A program made the position numbers and the translations under genes. This document shows positions 1 to 10,042 of a DNA stretch of 64,000 nucleotides, piece by piece. Source of the stretch: Modicisalibacter radicis (GTDB lineage Bacteria > Pseudomonadota > Gammaproteobacteria > Pseudomonadales > Halomonadaceae); assembly GCF_900961225.1 (NCBI RefSeq), contig NZ_CAAHFN010000050.1, positions 1 through 64,000 on the forward strand, in the 5' to 3' direction. The notes under the pieces were generated by a model. That model worked only from the letters and a program-made list of their open reading frames with translations, did no database searches and was not told the origin of the DNA. Position 1 is the first letter of the stretch. Each line of letters begins with the position of its first letter.

Positions 1-364
1 TTGTTAAAGAGCGTCTCGCTGTGCTGTCGCGCCACCGGGTGGCTCGCCAGCGCCCTGCGAGGAAGGCGTATTCTACCGATCCGGGCCGCGCTGTCAAGCG
101 CCGTGTCCGCCGTGGCGATCCGAAGCCAGGGCTTCGTAGCCTGCCCGAGAGGCTTTGCTGGAAAGCCGACTCGAGCCGTCGGGCGAACCCCGATCGAGTG
201 GCGCATAGTCTACCGAATCCGGCGTCCCTGTCAACCCTGCCTTGCTCAATCGAGCGAAGAAAAATCTAACGGGAACAAGACCTTGCGCCACCTCCACCGC
301 CGGCGACGTGTGTCCGTCGCGAGCAGCGGATGCGTACTTTACGGCTCGAAAGCGGCGAACGCAA
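1..364 (-). promoter_or_regulatory. rRNA operon promoters and boxA leader (operon runs off the left edge)
   Basis: Read on the minus strand, bases 12-1 spell GCTCTTTAACAA, the boxA antitermination element of bacterial rrn leaders. Upstream of it stand two near-perfect sigma-70 promoters, each with a 16-bp spacer: TTGACA (229-234) with TAGACT (207-212), and TTGACA (92-97) with TAGAAT (70-75). A third, weaker candidate is TTGCGT (359-364) with TAAAGT (336-341). An A/T-rich stretch at about 256-270 sits where an UP element would be. Tandem strong promoters followed by boxA are the signature of an rRNA operon, so the 16S gene should start just left of base 1. The rest of 1-448 shows no credible gene; the short ORFs here have no family features. 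Confidence 0.85.
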
Positions 365-448
365 GCACTTTTTGAGACCAAGGTCGCAATGACTTCACCA
401 CGCCCGATCCATGCTCAGTGCGTGAGTCCCAGGCGCCGGAGAGGTGCC

Positions 449-1078
449 TCAGCGGCCACCGGCCGGTTCGAGCACGTCGAGCGCAACCAGCGCGTCGCGC
501 AGTTCGTCCAGCCCACGCACCTGAGTGGCCGACATGCCCAGCGCATGAGCGCCCTCGACGCACTCGGGGTTGTCGTCGAAGAAATGCACCTGGCTCGGTT
601 CGACGCCGAGCTCATCGCAGACCCGCCGGTAGGCCTCGGCATCGGGTTTACGCGCGCCGAGCAGATGGGAGGCGAAGGCCCGCTCGAAGGGGGCGTCGAG
701 ACGATAGTCGTCGATCAGCCGCGCCCAGTGCACGGGATTGGTGTTGCTCAGCACGACGCGACGATAGCCGGGACGGATACGCTGGATCAGCTCCAGGGCC
801 CCGGGGTAGGGACCCCGCATCCAGCCATTGAATACCTCGAGGAACGCCTGCGGCGTCATGTCGAGCTCGAGTGCCTCGACCGCCTCCCGGGCAAACTCCG
901 CCCCGTCATCGCCTCCGGTCTCGAAAGGGGCGATCGCCGCGAAGCCCATCCAGAAGCGTCGGGCCTGCTCGTGCCCGAAACACCCCTGCGTCAGTTCGAC
1001 CAACCCGGAGGTGCCGCGCCAGTCGACCAGCACCCCGCCCGCGTCGAACAACAGTACTCTTGCCTTTTCCTCAGCCAT
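449..1078 (-). CDS. HAD-superfamily hydrolase, YihX-like sugar-phosphate phosphatase
   Basis: This 209-residue protein has the HAD phosphatase fold. Motif I is FDAGGV with the nucleophile Asp12 near the N-terminus, motif II is the LSNTN stretch near residue 115, the conserved Lys lies in ARKPDA, and motif IV is FFDDN. The second acid of motif I is replaced by Gly, as in the YihX group (FDLGNV), and LSNTN followed by a His is also YihX-like. YihX of E. coli acts on alpha-glucose-1-phosphate, but the substrate here is not readable from sequence. The ATG at 1078 follows an AGAGAAAG purine run. The gene stands alone between the rRNA leader and lldD, which is on the same strand 167 bp upstream. 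Confidence 0.8.
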   Translation of the reverse strand: MAEEKARVLLFDAGGVLVDWRGTSGLVELTQGCFGHEQARRFWMGFAAIAPFETGGDDGAEFAREAVEALELDMTPQAFLEVFNGWMRGPYPGALELIQRIRPGYRRVVLSNTNPVHWARLIDDYRLDAPFERAFASHLLGARKPDAEAYRRVCDELGVEPSQVHFFDDNPECVEGAHALGMSATQVRGLDELRDALVALDVLEPAGGR

Positions 1079-1245
1079 GCCGCTTTCTCTTGTTGATCAT
1101 GACAACGTAGCCGAACCAGCATGGCGGACAATCGCCAGGAATTCATGCGGCCGTGCGCTCCCGAGACCAGCCGCCCGCTCGATGCAGGCCTTGCCAGAGC
1201 AGTCTCTCGAGAACTGATGACCCGGGCTGGTTGCACCGGCGATAC

Positions 1246-2400
1246 TCAGTCGAGGCCGCGGCTCGAGTCCGAAACCAGCGAATCCGGCCCCAGCTCGGCG
1301 ATGCTACGCGCCCCGGTGAGCGTCATCGCGACCCGCATCTCCTTTTCGAACAACTCGAGCAGGTGGACAACGCCAGATTCCCCGGCGGTGGCGAGTGCGT
1401 AGATGAAAGCACGTCCCAGCAATACGGTATCGGCACCCAGGGCGATCATGCGCACGACATCGAGACCGTTGCGCACCCCGGAATCGGCCAGAATGGCCAG
1501 ATCGTCCTTGACCGCATCGGCGATGGCAGGCAGGGCGCGTGCGGTAGAGGGAACGCCATCGAGCTGGCGGCCGCCATGATTGGAAACGACGATGCCATCC
1601 GCACCGAAGCGGACCGCATCGCGGGCGTCGTCGGGATCGAGTATCCCTTTTATGATCATCGGACCGTCCCAGAATTCGCGAATCCACTCCAGATCCTTCC
1701 AGGAAATGGCGGGATCGAAATTCTTGCCGAGCCAGGCGATGTAATCCTCGAGCCCCGTCGGACTGCCGCGATATTCCGTCACGTTGCCCAGGTCATGAGG
1801 GCGGCCATGAATGCCCACGTCCCAGGCCCAGGAAGGATGCGTCGCGGCCTGGAACATTCGCCGAACCGCAGCGTGCTTGCCGCTCATGCCGGAATGGGCG
1901 TCGCGGTAACGCGCCCCCGGCACGGGCATGTCGACCGTGAAGATCAGCGTCTTGACGCCGGCGGCCTTGGCGCGCTCCAGAACGTGTTTCATGAACCCCC
2001 GGTCCTTCAGCACATAGAGCTGAAACCAGAGGGGGCGATCGACTGCCGAGGCCACCTCGTCGATGGGGCATACCGATACCGTCGACAGCGTGAACGGCAC
2101 GCCCTTGCTTGCTGCGGCCCGCGCCGCCTGCACCTCACCTCGCCTGGCGTACATGCCCGCCAACCCCACCGGCGCCAGGGCAACGGGCATGGCCAGGCTT
2201 TCGCCGAGCAGCTCGGTCTCCAGCGACAAGGTGGACATGTCCTTCAGCACGCGCTGGCGCAACGCGATGCCGGCAAGATCCTCGACGTTACGCCGCAGCG
2301 TATGCTCGGCGTAGGCGCCCCCGTCGGCGTAGTGAAAAAGAAACGGCGGGATACGGCGCTGGGCGGCCTGGCGGTAGTCCGTGGAAGCTGAAATGATCAT
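1246..2400 (-). CDS. lldD: L-lactate dehydrogenase, FMN-dependent (quinone-linked)
   Basis: This 384-residue protein is collinear with E. coli LldD from the first residues (MIISAS, then [13 protein letters not shown]) to the C-terminal region. It belongs to the FMN-dependent alpha-hydroxy-acid dehydrogenases, peripheral membrane enzymes that oxidise L-lactate to pyruvate and pass electrons to quinone. Visible markers are the substrate-binding YRDAHSG segment, the catalytic His in [10 protein letters not shown] (about residue 275), and FMN-phosphate contacts in [10 protein letters not shown] and LLGRAF. It is transcribed divergently from lldR, and the shared 300-bp gap carries two operators, so lactate-responsive repression is expected. 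No lactate permease gene (lldP) is adjacent. Confidence 0.95.
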   Translation of the reverse strand: MIISASTDYRQAAQRRIPPFLFHYADGGAYAEHTLRRNVEDLAGIALRQRVLKDMSTLSLETELLGESLAMPVALAPVGLAGMYARRGEVQAARAAASKGVPFTLSTVSVCPIDEVASAVDRPLWFQLYVLKDRGFMKHVLERAKAAGVKTLIFTVDMPVPGARYRDAHSGMSGKHAAVRRMFQAATHPSWAWDVGIHGRPHDLGNVTEYRGSPTGLEDYIAWLGKNFDPAISWKDLEWIREFWDGPMIIKGILDPDDARDAVRFGADGIVVSNHGGRQLDGVPSTARALPAIADAVKDDLAILADSGVRNGLDVVRMIALGADTVLLGRAFIYALATAGESGVVHLLELFEKEMRVAMTLTGARSIAELGPDSLVSDSSRGLD

Positions 2401-2702
2401 GGCAAGCCCTGGGTAATGGATGCGCTATCTATGAGTGGTCATCGCGGACCCTGTATCGAACGCTCGGGTATGGGCGGCTGACCGCAGCGGTTCTGAACCC
2501 GCATTACACTCGGCGCATGATTGGTAAGACCAATTGACAATAGCTTTCAAAAGTACCTTATGGTCAAGTTTGCAAGGCAGTCAACTGTCTCACATCGCTG
2601 CACATAAAATAATGCTTATACTTTGGTATTGCTCGCCGGTTGCAGGGAGCGCCCCTCCGACTAAAATTGGTAAAACCAATTTCAGGCTCATGAGAATAGC
2701 GC
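2401..2702. promoter_or_regulatory. lldD-lldR intergenic region with two LldR/PdhR-type operators
   Basis: Two near-identical inverted repeats occur here: ATTGGTAAGACCAAT at 2520-2534 and ATTGGTAAAACCAAT at 2666-2680. Both fit the ATTGGTnnnACCAAT operator known for GntR/FadR-family PdhR and LldR proteins. The first overlaps the probable -35 region of lldD on the minus strand (TGTAAT at about 2500-2505 is a -10 candidate). The second ends 22 bp before the lldR ATG and would give autoregulation. The sites are about 146 bp apart, so looping is possible but not shown. A plus-strand -10 candidate, TATACT, is at 2617-2622. Confidence 0.88.
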
Positions 2703-3485
2703 ATGGTCTACCAGCCGGTCCGTCAACCGCGCATCGCCGACGTCATCACCGAACGCCTCGAGTCGATGATCCTCGAGGGCAGCCTCGCACCGGGGCATCG
2801 CCTGCCGCCGGAGCGCGAGCTTGCCGAGCGTTTCGGCGTATCGCGCCCTTCGCTGCGTGAAGCGATCCAGAAGCTCGCCGCTCGCGGCCTGCTGAGCAGC
2901 CGCCAGGGTGGCGGCACCTTCGTCAGTGAGGAGCTCAAGAGCGGTTACAGCGACCCGCTGCTGGAGATGCTCTCGCGCCACGGCGAGTTCCAGCTCGACC
3001 TGCTCGAGTTCCGCGACGCCCTCGAAGGGCTCTCCGCCTACTACGCCGCGCTGCGCGCGACGCCCGCCGACAAGCAACAGCTGCAGCAGCGCTTCGAGGA
3101 ACTCGAAGCCTGTTACGCCGAGCCCGCCCTGCAGGACGACCCGCACCGCGAAGCCAAGGCCGACGCCGCCTTCCATCTGGCGATCGCCGAAGCCGGCCAC
3201 AACGTGCTGCTGCTGCACACCATTCGCGGCATCTTTCACCTGCTGGAGAAAAGCATCGCCTCGAGTCTCGCTCACCTGTTCGAGCGCCCCGGCACGCGCG
3301 AGCAGCTCATGGCCCAGCATCGCGCGCTGCTCGAGGCGATTCTCGAGGGTCGCGCCGAGGAGGCCCAGGCGCGGGCGCACGAGCACCTGGCCTTCGTCGA
3401 GCAGGGCCTTCACGAGCTGGAACGCACCGAGACCCGCGCCCAGCGCGCCCTGCGCCGCACCCATGCCCTGCCCGAGGCGCGCTGA
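2703..3485 (+). CDS. lldR: GntR/FadR-family transcriptional regulator, LldR/PdhR type
   Basis: This 260-residue protein has an N-terminal winged helix-turn-helix (residues about 8-75, with PPERELAERFGVSRPSLREAI typical of the GntR family) and a C-terminal all-helical FCD effector domain with metal-ligand type acids and histidines (FHLAIAEAGHN). The N-terminal half closely resembles PdhR (RQP at the start, QGGGTFV at the end of the wing). Because it is divergent from lldD and its predicted operators flank lldD, the lactate role is preferred over pyruvate-dehydrogenase control, but the two subgroups overlap. Its stop lies 2 bp before dctB, so the three genes lldR-dctB-dctD are probably co-transcribed. 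Confidence 0.88.
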   Translation: MVYQPVRQPRIADVITERLESMILEGSLAPGHRLPPERELAERFGVSRPSLREAIQKLAARGLLSSRQGGGTFVSEELKSGYSDPLLEMLSRHGEFQLDLLEFRDALEGLSAYYAALRATPADKQQLQQRFEELEACYAEPALQDDPHREAKADAAFHLAIAEAGHNVLLLHTIRGIFHLLEKSIASSLAHLFERPGTREQLMAQHRALLEAILEGRAEEAQARAHEHLAFVEQGLHELERTETRAQRALRRTHALPEAR

Positions 3486-3487
3486 GG

Positions 3488-5768
3488 ATGCGGTCGACCC
3501 GGCTCCCCGCGACCTGGCGACGCCTGCTGCTACTGCTGGTGCCGCTGGGCCTGGTGCTATGCGTCTGGCAGGCGGCCCGACTAGCCCGCGACCAGGCCCT
3601 GGATACGCTCTATAGCGAAGCGCGCAACGAGCTGAGGCTGTCCGCGGCGGGCGTCTCGGCCTATCTCTCGCGCCACGATTACCTGCCGCGTCTGCTGGCC
3701 AGTCGAGAAGCGGTCGGTCGGGCGCTGGCCCACCCCGGCGATACGCAGGTAGTCAACCGGCTCAACCGCATTCTCGACACGTTCCGTGCCGCCAGCGACG
3801 TCTCCGACATCTACCTGCTCGACCGCCAGGGCACCACGCTGGCGGCCAGCAACTGGGCGCTGCCCCACAGCTTCGTCGGTCAGAACTACGGCTTCCGCCC
3901 CTATTTCAAGGACGCCATCCAGGGCCGCATGGGCCACTTCTATGGCCTGGGCACCCAATCCGGCGAGCGCGGCTACTACTTCTCGGCCCCGGTCTGGTCC
4001 GACGTCCCGGGCAACGAAAGCGTCGTTGGCGTGATGGTGGTCAAGGTGCTGATCGCCCCACTCGAGGCCAACTGGAGCGGCCAGAACGGCGAGTTGCTGA
4101 TCAGCGATGGCAACGGCGTGGTGTTCATGGCCAGCCAGCCGGGGCTACGCCTGACGAGCCTCGCCCCGCTCGACGCCGGCGTACGCGCGCGCCTGCGCGA
4201 GACGCGGCGTTACGACGGCGCCCGACTGCCCCCGCTGCCCCTCGACCGGCTCAGCTCGCGGCCCGACGGGTCGCAACTCGTGCGCTTCGAAGCCGGCCCG
4301 CTGGCCGGTCGCGGGTTCCTCTCGGTCAGTCGTACGCTGCCCGAGCAGAACTGGCAGATGCGCATGCTCAAGCCCCTCGGCCCGCTGAAGAACGCTCAAT
4401 GGCAGGCGGGCTTCCTGGCCGCTGGATTGTACGGAGTGGTGGTGCTGGGCGGCGGCATCGGCTGGCAGCGCCGCCGGCTACGCCGCGAGCGCGAGTTGTT
4501 CGCCAGCCGCGAACGGCGGACCCTGGCCGAGGGCCAGGCCCGCGTGCGCGGGATCATCGACCGCACCCGGGCCGGCCTGCTGGTGCTCGACGAGCGCTCG
4601 GCGCTGACCTACCTCAACCCCACTGCCCAGGCGCTTTTCGGCCATACCCCGGTAGCGGTCGAGGGGCGCCAGCTCACCGAGCTGCTGACCCCCGCCGATG
4701 CGCGCCGCATCGATACTCTGCGTCACGCTGCCGGGCATCGCTCGGCCGCCGGCAGTCCGGCGATCGAGGTCGTGGCACTGCGCCCCGGCGGACAGCGCGT
4801 ACCGCTGGAGCTGACCGTCGGGCCGCTGGTCAGCCCCCACGGCCAGCGCTGGCTGGCCACGGTGTTCGACATCAGCGAACGCAAGGCCCAGGAACAGGCG
4901 CTGGCGCTGGCCCGCGATCAGCTCGAGCAGCGCGTCGCCGAACGCACCCGCGACCTGCTCGACTCCAACCGCCGGCTGTCCGCGGAGATCGACGAGCGCC
5001 GCCGTGCCGAGACCGACCTGCGCCAGACCCAGGACGAGCTGATCCAGGCCGCCAAGCTGGCGGTGCTCGGCCAGATGGCCGCCGGCATCAACCACGAGCT
5101 CAATCAACCGCTGGCGGCGATCCGCGCCTATGCCGAGAACGCCCAGGCCTTCATCGAGCGCGGGCGCAGCGACGCGGCCAACGCCAACCTGCAGCAGATC
5201 GTCGAGCTCACCGCGCGCATGGCCGAGATCAGCGCCCAGCTCAAGCAATTCTCGCGCAGGAGCGGCGACAGCCTGACCGCGGTCTCGGTCCAGGCCGGTT
5301 TCGGCTACGCCCTGCGCCTGTACCGGGCGCGGCTGCTCGGCGCCGGTGTCACGATCGTCCGCGACTGGCCCGCCGACGAGGTCTGGGTGCATGCCGACCC
5401 GGTGCGCCTCGAACAGGTGCTGGTCAATCTGATCGGCAACGCCCTGCAGGCGATGGCCGACACGCCCGAGCCGCGCCTGAAGCTGAGTATCGCCAATACC
5501 GCCGGCCGGGTACGTATCGGTGTCGAGGACAGCGGCCCGGGGATCGCCGAAGCCCACCTGGGGCGCGTCTTCGAACCCTTCTTCACCACCAAGCCGGTCG
5601 GCAAGGGGCTTGGGCTGGGGCTGTCGATCTCGGCACGCATCGTCGAAGACCTCGGCGGCCGACTCGAGGCCTGCAATGCCGCCGCCGGCGGTGCGCGGTT
5701 CACCATCGACCTGCCGGCCGGCGCAGCGGCTCCGGCGACGCCCCGTCATCACGCCCGAGAGGATCACC

Positions 5769-5776
<8 letters not shown>
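3488..5776 (+). CDS. dctB: C4-dicarboxylate sensor histidine kinase DctB
   Basis: This 762-residue membrane kinase has TM1 at about 12-31, a periplasmic dCache-type sensor domain to about 300, TM2 at about 305-325, a PAS domain at about 350-465, a coiled coil at about 470-520, a HisKA domain with phospho-acceptor His536 in GINHELNQPLAAI, and an HATPase domain (N box LIGNALQAM, G boxes DSGPGIAE and GKGLGLGLSI). The GINHELNQPL H-box and the double-Cache periplasmic part are typical of DctB. The start lies 2 bp after lldR, with GAGG just before the ATG. The last 8 bp overlap dctD. The likely target transporter is dctPQM, 16 kb away, which has a sigma-54 promoter. Confidence 0.9.
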
Positions 5777-7168
<1,392 letters not shown>

Positions 7169-7172
<4 letters not shown>

Positions 7173-7840
7173 CGCCAGAGCCGCGCGCTCTGGCTGACCA
7201 GTTCGGCAAGCGCCTGCCAGGGCGGCAGCCAGGGTGCCAGACCCGCCGCCAGCATCAGCATGACCAGTGAGTTGCCCGGCTCGCGATAGTCGAACAGCTT
7301 GAGCGCGGTGCCGAACGAACGCTTGAGCCGCGAGCCCACCAGGTCGACGCTGTAGACCTCGTCAAGCAGCAGATGGATCAGCCCGCCGAGCGTCAGCGCC
7401 AGCCCCTGCGACCAGGCCTGCCAGGCTCCCTGAGCCAGCCACTGGTAGCTCAGCGCGGTGACGCCGAGCCCGCACAGTCCCGTCGCCAGCACGGAATGCC
7501 AGATGCCGCGGTGCACGGTAAAGCGCCGGAACACCGCGCCTACGCCGAAGCGTACCCCGAGATAGAGCCCGCCGCAGGCGACCAGCAATCCGGCCGGACT
7601 GAGCCGCGACTGCAGCCACAGCGCCCCGGCAACCACCGCGAGCAGCGCGAAGAGGTTGAAGATCAATCGGATGGAGTGGGAATGATCCGAATCGATGTCC
7701 GGCAGGATGCCGCCGAAGGCGGTCAGCGCGGCCAGCGACGCGCCGTCGACCGGCGACCACAGGGCGGCCTGCCAGCCCGTCACGGCGAGCAACGCGCCGC
7801 CGGATACGGCGACACTCAGATGGGTACGGAAATCGGCCAC
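7169..7840 (-). CDS. ydjM: YdjM-family inner-membrane protein (DUF457, metal-dependent hydrolase-like), SOS-regulated
   Basis: This 223-residue multi-span membrane protein carries the family's metal-site motifs: GGILPDIDSDHS near residue 45, TVHRGIWHS near 108, and HLLLDEVYSVDL near 155. Five or more hydrophobic segments separate them. The family is annotated as membrane-bound metal-dependent hydrolase; the true activity is unknown. The start is GTG at 7840, preceded by GGCAGG. A LexA-type operator lies 20 bp upstream, and E. coli ydjM is a known LexA-regulated gene, so both family and regulation agree. It is convergent with dctD (overlapping stops). Confidence 0.82.
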
Positions 7841-7859
7841 GCAATGCCTGCCAGAAAAG

Positions 7860-7875
7860 CTGGATATAAATCCAG
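7860..7875. promoter_or_regulatory. LexA (SOS) box
   Basis: CTGGATATAAATCCAG matches the CTG-N10-CAG LexA operator with an A/T-rich core, and its two halves are perfectly complementary except for the central bases. It sits 20 bp upstream of the GTG start of the YdjM homologue, where it would cover the promoter. Confidence 0.8.
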
Positions 7876-7919
7876 ATTATCCCCAGCGTGGCCCTGAAAA
7901 ACAATCGCTTGCCGCGACC

Positions 7920-8456
7920 TTAAGCGCCTTCGGCCAGATACCGGTCCTTGAGCGCGACGTAATTGCCGGCGGTGTAGCGGAAGAAGGCCCGCTCGCTCTC
8001 CTTGAGCGCACGCAGCGGCTTGGCCGGGTTGCCGGCATAGACGTGGCCGCTCTCGAGCCGCTTGCCCGGCGTGACCAGCGCGCCGGCAGCGATGATCACC
8101 TCCCCCTCGACCACCGCCCCGTCCATCACCGTCGCGCCCATGCCCACCAGCACCCGGTCGCCCACCGTGCAGCCGTGCAGGATCGCCTTGTGGCCGATGG
8201 TCACGTCATCGCCGATAGTCAGCGGGTGTCCGCCGGGATTGAAGTCGCTGGCATGGGTGATGTGCAGCACACTGCCATCCTGGATGCTGCAGCGCGCACC
8301 GACGCGGATGCGATGCATATCGCCGCGAATCACCGCCATCGGCCATACCGAGCAATCGTCACCCAGCACCACGTCGCCCAGCACCACGCAGGCGGGATCG
8401 ATGTAGACGCGCTCGCCGAGTTGCGGCGTATGGCCTCGAAAGGTTCGCAGGGTCAT
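7920..8456 (-). CDS. gamma-carbonic anhydrase-like left-handed beta-helix protein
   Basis: This 178-residue protein is made of hexapeptide repeats (for example VVLGDVVLGDDCSVWPMAVIRGDMHRI split over several coils) and has His residues at the positions of gamma-class carbonic anhydrases (VLHITH, then GHKAILHGC). It resembles YrdA/CaiE-type proteins, many of which have no measured carbonic anhydrase activity. I set the start at the ATG at 8456, which has a GGAGA ribosome-binding site 6 bp upstream; the longer frame runs into the NSS gene in another reading frame and lacks family similarity. It follows the NSS transporter on the same strand 64 bp downstream and may share its transcript. Confidence 0.85.
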   Translation of the reverse strand: MTLRTFRGHTPQLGERVYIDPACVVLGDVVLGDDCSVWPMAVIRGDMHRIRVGARCSIQDGSVLHITHASDFNPGGHPLTIGDDVTIGHKAILHGCTVGDRVLVGMGATVMDGAVVEGEVIIAAGALVTPGKRLESGHVYAGNPAKPLRALKESERAFFRYTAGNYVALKDRYLAEGA

Positions 8457-8520
8457 TGAGTCTCTCCTCGACGGTTGGTCCGTCACAGCAAATCGATAAT
8501 CGCGGCCCGCCGAAACGGGA

Positions 8521-9861
8521 TCACCACAGCCCCGAGACCAGCACCACCACCACCAGCGGGATCGACACGAAACGCACCAGCGCCTGCCAACTGCGGAAGC
8601 CCGCCGGCCCGGCATCCAACGCCCGCTCGGCGATATCACGCGGCATCACCCAGGCGGCGAAGATCGCGATCAGCAGGCCGCCGACAGGCAGGAACAGGTC
8701 GGTGGGCACGGTGGTCACCAGATCGAAGAAGTTCATCTCGCCGATCCAGTGCACCTCGGCCATCGACGAGAACGAGAACACCGACAGCAGGCCCACCGCC
8801 CATACCGCCACGCCGACGCAGGCCGCCGCGCGACCGCGCCGGAGCCCCCAGCCCTGCAGGGTGGCGACCATCGGTTCGGCGAGGTTGATCGACGAGGTCC
8901 AGGTCGCCAGCAGCAGCAACAGGAAGAACACCCCCAGCCACAGCGAGCCTCCGGGCAGCTCGGCGAAGGCGATCGGCAGGGTGACGAACATCAACCCCGG
9001 CCCCTCGCCCGGATCCAGGCCCTGCGAGAAGACCACCGAGAAGATCGCGATACCCGACAGCAGCGCCACCGCCACGTCGAGCACCGCCACCGCGGCGACC
9101 GCCCGCGGCAGGCTCTGCTCATCGGGCATGTAGGCACCGTAGGCCATCAGCGCGCAGGCGCCTACCGCCAGGGTGAAGAAGGCATGGCCCATGGCGTTGA
9201 GCATTACCGCCACGCTCAGCGCCGAGGGATCGGGCGTGAACAGCCAGGCCATCGCCGTGCCGAAGCCGTCGGTGGTGGCGGCGTAGGCCGCCAGCACGAT
9301 CAGCAGCAGGTAGAGCAGCGGCATCAGCAGGTTGTTGAGCTTCTCGAGGCCGCCGGAAATGCCCGCCGCGACCACCGACAGGGTCAACAGCATGAACAGC
9401 GTATGGTTGAAGGTCATGCGCAGCGGGTCGGCGAGGAACGCGTTGAAGTTGGCGCCCACCGCCTCCGGCGTCATGCCGGCGAAATTGCCGTTTATCGACT
9501 CGACCAGATACTCGATCGACCAGCCCGAGACCACCGAATAGAACGACAGGATGAAGAACACCGTGGTCACCCCAAACAGGCCCAGCCAGCGCCAGTGCGG
9601 CGAGGCCCCGGCCTGACGCGCCAGATGTCCCAGCGACTGCATCGGACTGCGTCGCCCAGCGCGGCCGATGAGGATCTCGGCCATCATCACCGGCAGGCCC
9701 AACAGCACGACGAAGACCACGTACAGCAGCAAAAACGCCGCGCCGCCGTTCTCGCCGGTCATGTAGGGGAAGCGCCAGATGTTGCCCAGGCCCACGGCGG
9801 CCCCGGTGACCGCGAGTATGAATGCACGCCGTGAGCTCCAGCGTTCCAGCGTTTCGTTCAT
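8521..9861 (-). CDS. neurotransmitter:sodium symporter (NSS) family transporter
   Basis: This 446-residue integral membrane protein has about 11-12 membrane spans and a LeuT-type N-terminus: TGAAVGLGNIWRFPYMTGENGG (residues about 19-40), which forms the Na+ sites and unwound TM1. The length and the repeated 5+5 helix organisation fit bacterial NSS amino-acid symporters. The substrate is probably an amino acid or related amine, but TM1, TM3 and TM6 residues do not settle it. The gene is divergent from prlC across a 181-bp gap in which I see no strong operator. Confidence 0.88.
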   Translation of the reverse strand: MNETLERWSSRRAFILAVTGAAVGLGNIWRFPYMTGENGGAAFLLLYVVFVVLLGLPVMMAEILIGRAGRRSPMQSLGHLARQAGASPHWRWLGLFGVTTVFFILSFYSVVSGWSIEYLVESINGNFAGMTPEAVGANFNAFLADPLRMTFNHTLFMLLTLSVVAAGISGGLEKLNNLLMPLLYLLLIVLAAYAATTDGFGTAMAWLFTPDPSALSVAVMLNAMGHAFFTLAVGACALMAYGAYMPDEQSLPRAVAAVAVLDVAVALLSGIAIFSVVFSQGLDPGEGPGLMFVTLPIAFAELPGGSLWLGVFFLLLLLATWTSSINLAEPMVATLQGWGLRRGRAAACVGVAVWAVGLLSVFSFSSMAEVHWIGEMNFFDLVTTVPTDLFLPVGGLLIAIFAAWVMPRDIAERALDAGPAGFRSWQALVRFVSIPLVVVVLVSGLW

Positions 9862-10042
9862 GATCCCCTATCCTTTAATTGGCCCGCACGCCACATGCCC
9901 GGGCAACGCGCCCCGAGCCGCCGGCGAAAGGCGCAAGACTAGCAGGCCGGCCCGCGGCCGCCAATGACGCAGTCGGTCATTGAAACCCGCCCTCCACGCC
10001 CGCATCTACCCCGATATATTCGGTATCACACGAGGCTTCTTC

